DNA from: Aphanomyces cochlioides
Taxonomy: Eukaryota > Oomycota > Saprolegniomycetes > Saprolegniales > Verrucalvaceae
Direction of reading: 5' to 3'
Length of the DNA stretch: 64,000 nucleotides
NCBI GenBank assembly: GCA_019828595.1
Contig: JAHQRK010000019.1
Location: 1,178,001 to 1,242,000 of the forward strand
The notes beneath the pieces are model-generated. The model made no database searches. It worked only from the letters and a program-made list of their open reading frames with translations, and had not been told where the DNA came from. The position numbers were made by a program, and so were the translations under genes. This document shows, piece by piece, positions 1 through 9,336 of this stretch (positions within the stretch are counted from its first letter, which is position 1; every line of letters begins with the position of its first letter).

Positions 1-1747
1 ATCCGCGCAGCACGTGGCGGAAACAACGAAGTCGGTGTGAAAGCCTTCAAGAGCAACTGCAAAGCGTACGGACTGAGCGAAATGGACGCTCCAACGTTCC
101 ATGCGAGTCTTGTGACGGAACTTGGCGCCGAATCGACGTCGGCACTTGTGCCTCACCTCGTTCGTCTCATTCCTGATGAAAACAAACGCCGCGATCTACT
201 GGAATACGATGCCGCGTCGACTGCAACCCTCGACATGCGCCGAATGAGTCTTGGCAGCGATGGAGACTCGGAACCACGCTCATCCTCCTTTAGCTCCAAC
301 ACCAAATTGTACATTGCTGTCATCATCATGCTACATAACTCATTCTTGCTCGTAGGAACCCGAACGGGTCGCGCGGCTTTCTCTCTGGACGCTATGCCGA
401 CCATCCGAATTGCGATATCTGCCGCACGTCCTTTGACGTGTACAAACGGCGACATCAATGGTATGGATAATTTTGCCATGGATCTCATGGGAATTTTGTT
501 GTTTCTAGTCGTTTCTGCGGCATGTATGTCTGCAGCGCATGCTCTCCTGTCAAGCTCTTGATTCCATTTGGCCAGCAGATCGAAGGATGCAAAGGATACA
601 GCGAGTCGGAACCTCAACGTGTGTGCATTCAATGCGCTCCACGTCTCCATCCGCTCCAAGACGAACTCGTTGCCAAGCATGGATCTTTCCTCAAGGACAA
701 TGACCACACTGCCGGCAGTCGCATCCATGTGTACGATCATCAGCTTCCTCTGCCTCTGATTTGTTTTGCATTTGTAGACCATACAGCGCCAACCTCGAGA
801 AGGAATGCCGCAATGCCGCTGATATTATCGGCAATTTCTTCCGCGATGACTGGGGTGCTTCGAAGGATCGTAGTATTCCAGCTGCCTTCCTTGAAAAGGC
901 CCATGGTCTGGCCATTATGAGCATTGCCAAAGTTGGTTTCCTCGTCTCGGCTCAAGCAGGCACTGGTCTCGTCGTGGCAAAATTGCCCGATGGCTCGTGG
1001 TCGGCGCCAAGTGCAATCGGTACTGTCGGTACGTCCTTTCATTCCTGGCGATTCTGGACATGCTCACGGTGCTTGTAGGGTTGTCTGGTGGTTTTGAAGT
1101 TGGTGGCGAGCTTGTCGAAGTCATGATAATCTTGTACGTCATCGATATCATCGCGACGTTGCTTCTCACAATCCGCGTCTAGGGGTTCGCCTGGTGCTGT
1201 CAAAGTCTTTCACAAGGCGCAAGTCAATGTCGGCGCCGGTTTGGATCTGACAGTCGGACCGTACGGTAGAGCAGCTCAAGCCGCAGCAGCAGTGGGTCCT
1301 GCAGGACTTGGAGCCAACTACGCCTACTCCCAGAGCAAAGGTTTTTACGCTGGTATTTCTCTGTCAGGCACGGTCATTGCTGTGCGCAAGGAAGTTAACA
1401 CGAAGTTTTACGGCCGCACGCTTGAAGCGAGTGCCATCTTGGGTGGCGAGGTTTGTCGAAAGAATTATGTCGAAGTGGCTCGAGCACTTTTTGTCGTAGG
1501 TGGAACAGCCCAATGCAGCGAAACCATTGTACGAGGCCATTCAAAATGCCATGGAGGGTATCAAGATGCATCGGGTACGTCAACAGTTCAATGTCGATGG
1601 TTTTGTAACATGGGCATTGGATAGTTGGAAACAGCGCGACGTGTGGAAGCCATGGGATCTTGTCGATCGTGTGGTTGCCGCACATTTGTGCCCCACACGA
1701 CGCAGATTTGGAACAAAAATTGCAAAACGTGCAAGCATATTCACTGA
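1..1747 (+). CDS. FYVE-SYLF (Ysc84-type) membrane/actin-associated protein, 5' partial
   Basis: The reading frame is open from base 1, so the true start lies upstream. Hand-splicing with short GT-AG introns (about 308-355, 461-509, the one ending near 777, 1030-1078, 1132-1182, 1453-1499 and 1575-1624) gives a continuous protein. Its middle is a FYVE zinc finger: CDIC, then RRHQCRFCG, then CSAC, then CIQC, the paired-cysteine and R-R-H-x-C pattern that binds PI3P on endosomes. After it comes a SYLF/DUF500 domain (AKGLAI-like 'EKAHGLAIMSIAKVGF', 'GSWSAPSAIG', 'VGPYGR'), known from Ysc84/SH3YL1 to bind lipid and actin. The last exon ends in a Cys/His cluster (CRSC, C, C..C..H.H). That tail appears only when the 1575-1624 intron is removed, which decides the stop at 1745-1747. 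Likely role: endosomal membrane and actin traffic (inference). Confidence 0.85.
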
Positions 1748-1849
1748 GAACTAAACGTAAACACGAAGAGCATCTTGCAAATAGACAAACTTGCCGTCCA
1801 TGGGAAACCATTGGAAACAATACTCATGGTGACTGTCATGGGCCCATTG

Positions 1850-3576
1850 TTAAATCATTACTTCACCCGTACGTGGCCGCTTAATTCGCTGTCTGTCTTT
1901 GCCGGAAGCATACAGTTCCCGCACAACAGCAGTACACTCAGACACAGCGACTTGGATGGCAAAGAGACGACCATCGCGGATCTCTGGTCGAAAATGAACC
2001 TTGCGAAAGAACTCTCCAGGATCGTCCTCCTTGTCGTCGTTTAAAACTGCCAAGAGCTCCTGCTCTGATGATTCCAGTCGAGTGTGCGACGAAATTGACT
2101 GGGTCTGCGAGGGGGAAGTTTGCGATACTGGGAGGCTTCTTCTCTGGGAGTACATATTGGGCAGCAGTTGGATATCGCTGGAGTCATCCGTCCATTCGAA
2201 TCTAGGAAAGGATTGAGATAAGCGATCAAGACCGACCCAAAATCAACTTACCGAGACATCAATGTCTTGGGCGCGGTAGTTTTTGTCTTTGATCGACGCT
2301 GTAAGGATCGCTGACTTGATCCCCTGCTTTGGACTGAACAAATCTCAACTGTATTGTCGTCATCGCTTGAGTCAATCACAATTACGTCAATGTCCTCAGT
2401 AGTAGCAGTTGTACTGACTGGTGGATTATTCTCAGAGAATTTATCCTCCTTGACAGTGGACGACAACGAGGCGGTCTCAACATCGTCTTGGATGAAATTC
2501 TCAGAAAGATTTTGCGGAACAAATGCCGTGGGTCGTTCTTCTTCGCTTTGTGTGGATGATGATGAAGACAATTGTGGAGATTGGGGAGATTGAGGTCCGG
2601 TATCATCGTTTGGATGGCTTGATGATGGTGTCGGGCCGTACTGAGTGAGGCTTTGGTGGCAAAACGCAACAAGACCGTCGACACTTTGAGATGACGAGTC
2701 ATTAGCTTGGGTTTGTGGAGTATAGTCAAGGGACGCCGGTTGATGTTGTGAAGCACAGTCGAGGGATGCCGGTTGAGTATGTGGTGCAAAATCAAAGGAC
2801 GCAGGGTGATTTCCTGGATCAGTGTCTAGAGATTCAGGTGAGCCATTCTCCGACTCTGTCTCTGATGATGCTTTTTGCACAGGGAATGGAGTGTCGAACA
2901 TTACGGATGCACTCTGTGATTCTGACTCATTGGGAACGCTGCCATTTTCAGCAATGAGCTGTGAGTCTGTCATCGCACCATTGGTTTCCTCACCCTCGAG
3001 TATTGTGAGTTGGTCGGTGGGAATTTCGCAATCTTCGATTGTAAGAGGGTTTCGATCACTGAATATGTAAGCATGGTATTGCTGAGTTGAGGGAGGGAGC
3101 AAAAGCGCTTCAAGAAAAGCGAGTGATTTGTCTTCTAAAAGTCGGAGAATAGCAGGGTCTCTAAGAACGTGGGGTTGTTCATTTGCTTGGATATCAGCCA
3201 CGTCGAGGATCGATAGGTCCAATACGTTGAGGCAAATTCGACGCGCGTGTGATGCAGCATGAGGAATACCTCGTCGGTGTCGAAACGGAGTCGAGAAATG
3301 GCATTCCTCAATACGGAGGAGACATCCACAGAGATTCTTAGTCGATACAATGTGTGGATATTCGGCACGCGCTTGTGCAACAAACGTTGGAGGTAAGAAC
3401 GCCCAAATACTATGGGATCCATCGTTGAGGACAACAGCTTCCGAGAGAGAATCGCAGCGAGAAACCAGAACAATATTCGACTTCACGATGCGGTCTTCAG
3501 TTTCGCTTCTATCTTCCAGCGATTTGGTCAGCAGAGCTTCGAGACGCTTGAAGAGGAAGGCCGTCAACGCTCTCAT
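1850..3576 (-). CDS. TPP1/ACD-like OB-fold protein (putative shelterin component)
   Basis: Two exons: a long one from ATG 3576, then an intron of about 50 nt near 2206-2255 (GTAAGT...CCTAG), then an exon ending at 1850. The protein is about 550 aa. Residues about 35-150 read like the OB fold of TPP1/Est3: 'VVLNDGSHSIWAFL' parallels the DGTHSVxCLV strand of TPP1, followed by 'LCGCLLRIEECHF' and 'RICLNVLDLSIL', matching the later strands. The rest is a low-complexity Ser/Gln/Pro/Asp-rich linker with repeats of an 'HPASFD/QPASLD' type, then a basic tail. TPP1 proteins bind POT1 and recruit telomerase. The assignment rests on strand pattern, not on a profile search. Alternative: another OB-fold protein of unknown role. 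The gene converges on the FYVE-SYLF gene with about 100 bp between stops. Confidence 0.5.
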
Positions 3577-3636
3577 GCTCAATCGCGCGCCTTTCTTGCA
3601 AAAATTCGAATGTCATTCCATTTTCAAAATCGAACA

Positions 3637-3685
3637 TTAACCCCTAACCTCCTATCTACCTAAAACCCTAAACCCCTCAACCCCA
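3637..3685. repeat. Degenerate telomere-like C-rich tract (CCCTAAA/telobox)
   Basis: A 49-bp strand-asymmetric C/A-rich tract with several variants of CCCTAA and one perfect AAACCCTAAA (plant-type TTTAGGG complement). It lies about 60 bp upstream of the ATG of the TPP1-like gene, within its likely 5' UTR or promoter. In plants AAACCCTAA is the telobox bound by TRB/Myb proteins; here a regulatory role is inference. It could be an interstitial telomere remnant. Confidence 0.5.
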
Positions 3686-4095
3686 AAATTTCATCTCTCG
3701 TTGCAGTCATAAACTACCGCGGAAAGCTTCGCTCAGCCGTCCATTTGCCCGTGGATTTCGACGGGAAACCTCAAGTAAAGCGACGATTTTTATCACTCTA
3801 AGCTTAGCACAGTCTTCTGATGTCCGTTTAGAGTTCTCATTGCGAGTAATGCATCCAAAGCTTGAAATGACGGCTTGGAACTTACTGTGGTTTCCGCCGT
3901 CGTTTATGACGGTGAGCTGGTGTCATGAGTTTGCTCCGTGGCACTGATCGCGGCTCGTTTAGGCGACAATGCTGTGCTGAGATCTAATCAAGCTCTGGCA
4001 TGACGTGAAACTTTCACCAGTTACGAGAACAGTTGCAAGCCAAAAGCTGCGGTTTCAATCGAGGTCTTGGGGACATTCCAAGCTCATGTCCGAGC
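3686..4095. other. Divergent intergenic region, no gene seen
   Basis: About 400 bp between the divergent TPP1-like and IQ-motif genes. I see no ORF with protein-like composition. It presumably holds both promoters; no TATA box is evident. Confidence 0.4.
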
Positions 4096-5707
4096 ATGAA
4101 GCGTTTGCTCGACAAAGCGAGAGAAAAGAAGAGAAAGGCAGCGTCCCGTGTCACGCTTATGCTGCCAAATGCATCGTCGTTGTCGCGACTGTCTCCGTCC
4201 AAAGTCATCGATGCTGACGAGTCGCTTGTGCGGCTTCAAGGCCACGTGACGCAAACGATCACCAAGATCAAGACCAAGCTGACAGACGCCGGGACTTCCC
4301 TCGTAACGCGGTTGACGTCTTCATGTCGTCAAATTTTGAAGCGAACAAGACTGCCACCCAAACTCGGGCAGCATATTTCGTCGGCGCGGCGCTTCTTCCA
4401 CAAAGTCACGTCGAGATCCAAGCAGGCCGTCCAAGCGATCGCCGACAAGATCAACGTTCCCCAGAGCATCGCCAAGCCTCTGCGGCAGTTCTCCTATCTC
4501 GCCAACAAGTTCGTCCTCTCCAAGATCCCAACGATCAAGGTGCTGGACAAGCTCAAAAAGTTTGCCAAGTTCTTCCTCTCAAGGCCTGATGCAAGTCGGT
4601 ACGTCGTCGTCGCGATTCTTTGGACTCATGACGTGGCAGCACGAGTCGCTCCCAGGAACTCCTCGAGCACTTTGTCCGGAGCTGGGTGAGTCGCGTCAAA
4701 GCCCGCCTAGCTGCTCGCGACTACGCGGCACGAGTCCGCACGGAAGTCACAGACGAAGTGATGCGACTGCTCGACACAACCACAAGTGGGTTTGTGGCCA
4801 AATTACAAGCCGCGGCGCATCGCGAACGATCCAACGCCGCTCAAGTCATCCAAAAGCGTTGGAAACATGCCAAAGCGCGATGGAGACAGCGGGAAATGGA
4901 TCAAGCGCGTGTTGTCTTTGCCTTGCGTCTTGCTGGACGGCGATTGATCTGTCGGCACATGGCGGAATCGGTCGTAGCTTCCGCAATAAAGCATGCAAAA
5001 GGACGTCTTGCTGTCCGAACGTTGCAAAGCCATTGGCGAGGATGCTCCACTCGTGAGCGACTCAAGAGACAAGCGAGGGTCAAGCGGCGACGGCGAGACA
5101 TCCAACGCCAGAAAAAAATCGTTCAGCAAGCAAGTCCAGCGCATCGACGTACGTCCTCAGCGGCGCCATGAGCTAAATTTCTTGACGCTGTAGGCGAAGA
5201 ACTGCTTCTAGCAACGCTCAAGCGAGTGTGGGCACGAGAAGACTTCATTCCAGCCATGCCTCGCAAGCACCGGCACATGTTCTCAATGGCAGCGCGGCCT
5301 ACGTTGGATCCCATTGCGCCGCGGACACCGCCGAATGGCCACGAGCATCACGGCTTGCATCGCATGAACATGACAAAGTGGCAAAAGTACGTCGTCTTGT
5401 CCAGTTTGGGCTTTGACTTGCGTCATGAAGGCTCAAAGGGCATGTGAATCCAAAGCGATGCTGGGTCGCAATTCCCATCCATGTCCAAGAACATGCGCAA
5501 AAAGTGACGCTGACGCCGTTGCAGTCGCCATCGCAGCAGCCATCCAAGCAGCAGCACAAATATTACCACTTGTCTTACGACTGGGTCCCTGGCACGCTCT
5601 TGGAAGACCCGCCGTCGTCTCCGCCGACATTTGAAGAAAAAGTGCGGCAACTCCAAGCATCAGGACAGCTCAACCAGCTCGCCAAGTCGCAAAGCAGCTT
5701 GTTGTAA
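4096..5707 (+). CDS. Basic IQ-motif / coiled-coil protein
   Basis: The first in-frame ATG is at 4096. Removing introns at 4599-4639 (41 nt), about 5150-5194 and about 5388-5429 gives one frame to TAA 5705-5707; alternative acceptors run into stops. The protein is very rich in Lys, Arg, Gln and Ala. The central part has IQ-like calmodulin-binding repeats: 'NAAQVIQKRWKHAKARWRQR' and 'AVRTLQSHWRGCSTRERLKR' fit IQxxxRGxxxR loosely. The C-terminus ('YDWVPGTLLEDPPSSPP') is acidic and proline-rich. No enzyme domain is visible. Such proteins often act at axonemes or the cytoskeleton; that is inference. It converges with the Crinkler-type gene, with 62 bp between stops. Confidence 0.7.
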
Positions 5708-5769
5708 GCATCTAAAGCACAACAGCCACACATTTCAAGCTCCAAACGACACCGTCGGCTCTGAGCCAC

Positions 5770-7626
5770 TCATTCAATGGCGACGACTTGGATGCTCTTC
5801 CATTCTTCGCCCTTGGTCCATCCTGGAAAGCGCTCGAGGCGGCCTTGGCCTGTGATTTCCAAGTCGGAAGGTTCACTCGTTGCAAGTTGCTTGCTGTCCG
5901 TCAAGGCAACGATCTCGACGACGGCGATTTCAAACGCCGACGAGGATTCCACGAGCTTCATGAGGAATCGCTCCATGAACTCCAAGTTGAAAGAATGGGA
6001 TTCACTTCGGACGACTGAGAGAAAGCGGACGAGATGGTGGCGCTGGTCAAGGAAGACGGCGTCATAGCCACCTCGACTCCACTTGACGGGCTTGAGCCAC
6101 ACGCCAGCGTTCGTTGGAAGCATGTCAAAGTGCGCCGCGTTGGTTGGATCGAAGCGACGAAGTGGAGCTTGCGACCAATACTCGATGCGCGTCTTCTTGG
6201 CGTCGCTGAGGCAAACGACGCCTTTGAATTGCAGATTGGACAGGAATGCCCACTCCGCCTTCCATCCATTGGCGGTGGGAGACGCGGACGGCTTCAACAT
6301 CCCAGCCAGCTTTTGAATCAACGCTTGATTTCCAGAGAGAGCGACCTCCGCGGCAGCGTACGCACTCAAAAAGTCGGCATTGTGCGCGCCATCCGAGCTG
6401 AAGGAATGGATCAACAGACGGTCAAGCGATTCCGTCAGGATTGGATCAAGTTGTCCGCCCGATGCCGCTGCGATAGATTGCTTGAGGTCGTTGATCACAG
6501 CGTCCGTCGTCATCGTAAACATGTAGCGAGCACTTCCCCCCGCGAAATAAAACTTGGACTCGGTCACTTCAGTCTTGACGACACTGCTGATGGTCGTCGA
6601 GATGTCGACGTGGGCGTAGGAAGCGTTGAGATGGCAGCGAATGTCGTCAAAGAAATCGTCCTCTTGGACTGCCTCAACGCACTCGCTCAGTGTCCATGCG
6701 TGCAGCTTGAACTCGACGAGTCCATCTTGTTTGTCCTCGTAGATCTTGGTCCTGTAGCGCGTTGCCCTTGATGCGACGATCACAAGGCGCCTTGTCGCTG
6801 TCTTCCGACGTCTCCAGCGGCGTAAAATTGCCTGTTCCTCATCGTGCTGATGCGTGACGCCGTCCAAAATGACAAAGTGATTCGCGTCGTCGTCCAACTC
6901 GTCAAAGAAGATCTCCCTCAACTCGATGTAGCTTGAGAGAGCTCGAGTGCGAATCGAGCCGTCTTCAAGTCGAACACAGTGAGGAGCATCATCTCCGTCA
7001 ATACAAATCCACGTGACAGTCCACTTGGTCGTGTCGAGCGTCGAGGCGAAGGCAAGGGTCGTCAGTGTCTTCCCAGAGCTAGGAGAACCGACGATGTAGC
7101 CGAGATGCCCGTCGCGTTCGATTTGTGTGGTCAAAAACGCGACTTGGTCATGAAAAGCTCGACGGCAGTAGAGAAGGAGCTTGTCTCTCGGAGTCTGGAC
7201 GCGAAAGCACGACAGATAGCTTGCATCCATGGCAAACAACTTGGTCCCATCGATGTACTTGGCAAATGTGCCATGGCGCAGAGTGAACGTCGTTGTTTCC
7301 CATGATGGATTCGGTCGTTTGGTGCATGGTCGATCTGGATGACTCGCTGCGTGAGAGGAAAGAGGACGAGCATCATGAAGCCCTCGACGCGCATCATTCA
7401 AGTGTTCATCTGCTTGGACTTGATCTGTCTCGGAGGTTTGGGATTCTGAATTCGACGGACTTTTGCGTTTGTTCTCTGCGCTCCTCTCCTCGAGCACAGC
7501 CAGAGCTCGATGCCAGACTCGTCGAGCGAGTTCAAGATCGTCCAATGCGTCGTTATACAAAGGCTCATGGCCACTGAGTATTCTCCCATCTTGTCCGTCT
7601 CGTTGTAGCAGGTTTTCGTAAGACAT
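5770..7626 (-). CDS. Crinkler/RHS-type P-loop NTPase with degenerate REase-like tail
   Basis: Intronless, 618 aa from ATG 7626 (a GTG just upstream is not the start). Walker A is GSPSSGKT (about residues 180-187), Walker B 'FVILDG' (about 251-256). A 'W-LSE' helix (about 311-316) and 'KFYFAGGSARYMF' (about 358-370) are the signatures of the NTPase shared by Crinklers and trypanosome RHS proteins. The C-terminus (about 510-600) follows the restriction-endonuclease-like fold of that class ('GYDAVFLDQR' then a strand and 'SHS'). The usual Q-V-T-type strand is here 'FLSVV', so the nuclease may be inactive. There is no LFLAK header or signal peptide at the N-terminus; the first 110 residues are polar and low complexity. 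It is either a non-secreted ancestor-type member or an effector with a replaced N-terminus. Confidence 0.75.
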   Translation of the reverse strand: MSYENLLQRDGQDGRILSGHEPLYNDALDDLELARRVWHRALAVLEERSAENKRKSPSNSESQTSETDQVQADEHLNDARRGLHDARPLSSHAASHPDRPCTKRPNPSWETTTFTLRHGTFAKYIDGTKLFAMDASYLSCFRVQTPRDKLLLYCRRAFHDQVAFLTTQIERDGHLGYIVGSPSSGKTLTTLAFASTLDTTKWTVTWICIDGDDAPHCVRLEDGSIRTRALSSYIELREIFFDELDDDANHFVILDGVTHQHDEEQAILRRWRRRKTATRRLVIVASRATRYRTKIYEDKQDGLVEFKLHAWTLSECVEAVQEDDFFDDIRCHLNASYAHVDISTTISSVVKTEVTESKFYFAGGSARYMFTMTTDAVINDLKQSIAAASGGQLDPILTESLDRLLIHSFSSDGAHNADFLSAYAAAEVALSGNQALIQKLAGMLKPSASPTANGWKAEWAFLSNLQFKGVVCLSDAKKTRIEYWSQAPLRRFDPTNAAHFDMLPTNAGVWLKPVKWSRGGYDAVFLDQRHHLVRFLSVVRSESHSFNLEFMERFLMKLVESSSAFEIAVVEIVALTDSKQLATSEPSDLEITGQGRLERFPGWTKGEEWKSIQVVAIE

Positions 7627-8160
7627 CACGTTCGCGACTTGACTGTTGAGTGTCTTCTTGTTTTGTGGCGGAAATTCAACTTCAGACGCCGAGATATCGG
7701 AAGAAACTCTGCCATCGTCTTGCTTGCGCGTATCTCCGAGATGAGAGGGAAATGAACGCCTTAGGCATGATCAACGGAGTCGATTCACCGTTGCAGCTCG
7801 AAACTTGGCATGTACGCGGCGCTATGAGTTTGTACATTGAGACTTCCTGAAAAAATGCACGTGCGCAGTAGAACGACGGATCTCCCCGAATGGCGCTGGA
7901 AAAATGCAAACGCACTCTTCTCTCAACAAACACAGAGGAAATGGGAGAGCCGAGTCATGACGTGAAGAAACATGAGGAGAGACTGCACTGTATGACGGAA
8001 ATGCTCTTCGTCGCGCAATAATCATGGATCATCCCCAGGCCCTCATGGGTCAATTCAAAGTGCGAGGACAGTTAACGTAGTTGTAAGAGCGCACGACATC
8101 TCGTAACAAGGAAGGACGCAAAGATCAAGAAGAGAGGCGTGAAACAAGTGGCTGGTCGTG
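7627..8160. other. Intergenic, no supported gene
   Basis: About 530 bp between two minus-strand genes. Only short overlapping open frames without recognisable domains or consistent splice signals. It should hold the promoter of the Crinkler-type gene and the 3' end of the SCI1-like gene. Confidence 0.4.
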
Positions 8161-9248
8161 TTATTTTCGAGGCGCAATCGTAATGCGGTCTTGACCCGGT
8201 TGAATTCCCATGTCTGCGAGGAATTTCTGCATCCTTGCTGCTTCGGCATCCTACAATGTGATTGAGAGTCAATGCGGAAAGAAGCGACGGACCTGAGCAG
8301 CAGCAACGCGCTGTTGCATTTCTTCGAGCTTGCGGTCTTGCGCTTGCTTTCGTCGTTGAAGCCGCGCTTGGAAATCATCCGAGCCGCCCAAGAGGAAATC
8401 GTCACTGAGGTTGAGACCATCTTTGGCATCGTCGCGCTCTCGCGCCGCGCCATGCACAGCAGCGGCGACTTGACGTTTTTTCTCAATCGTGGCGTCGCTG
8501 TAGCTCGAGTCAGATGGACAACAACGAGATGGAATGGCTTACCGTCCACTGGCTTTGGGCACCAATTCCTCCATGACCATTTCTTTACGCTTGTTGTAAT
8601 TTTTCCGATCGCGCCGTGCTCGTTTCCTCTCCTCGTCTGAATCACAATCGTCGTCCTCTTCCTTGCTAGATTTGTGCTTGGAAGACGTTCGCGCAGGTTC
8701 TTTGACTTTGTTTCGATCATCCACGGGGTTGGACACATGTTTGACTTTGTTGGTCGATACGTCGACGGAATCTTTGGTCGTTGCAAGTTCAAGGCGCTCG
8801 TTCTCGTTGAGTTTGAAACCCCATTTATGCTTGGTCCGATGGATGCTTTCAAGAATGCTCTGGGGTATCGTCGTGTAATACATGGAGTCTAGTCGCTGGC
8901 CATTCCATTTGTGAACGAATTTGGCAAAATACGACTGCGCGCCAGTCGACGAGAGATCGTCAAAGTAGATATTCTTCTCAAGTTTGAGCCATACGCGGAA
9001 CTCTTGCGCTTTCTCAAAGTAGTCGTCTTGTGAAATCTCTACAGGAAAGCGTCCATGAGGTGTCCAGGAAGACGATGATAGAGTGTCTACCTGGCGCATC
9101 TCCATGGTGATGCTTGGACTTGTGTTTCTTGTGCTTCTTGTGGCTTTTCTTCTTCTTATCTATACACACTCTATAAGTTTAAGGAGTCGTTGGGGCGTTC
9201 CTTACCGTGTCTTTCTTCGCTCGAGTCGCGAGACTTGCGCTTGGACAT
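8161..9248 (-). CDS. SCI1-like (style cell-cycle inhibitor 1 type) nuclear protein
   Basis: Four introns assembled by hand join five exons from ATG 9248 to TAA 8161-8163. The N-terminus is a Lys/His/Ser-rich nuclear-type tract ('DKKKKSHKKHKKHKSKHHHG'). Residues about 40-100 form the conserved block 'EISQDDYFEKAQEFRVWLK', 'YFDDLSS', 'YFAKFVHKWN' and 'LDSMYY', found in plant SCI1 and related NKAP-domain-associated proteins. A middle acidic/basic region and a C-terminal coiled coil ('DDFQARLQRRKQAQDRKLEE') follow. SCI1-type proteins are nuclear and linked to splicing speckles and cell-cycle control in plants; function here is by homology only. Confidence 0.75.
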
Positions 9249-9336
9249 CTTCGCCTCCAAACCTTGGGATCAAGAATGTATGTCTTTAAAGAATAAATAG
9301 AATGCTCGTCAACTAAAAGAACTATTTAAAGAAAGA

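Noticed and set aside
4601..4690. Acceptor at about 4657 for the IQ gene
   Set aside because: It leads to a stop after ten codons; the acceptor at 4639 keeps the frame into the IQ region.
6034..6771. 245-codon plus-strand ORF
   Set aside because: Antisense shadow of the Crinkler-type NTPase.
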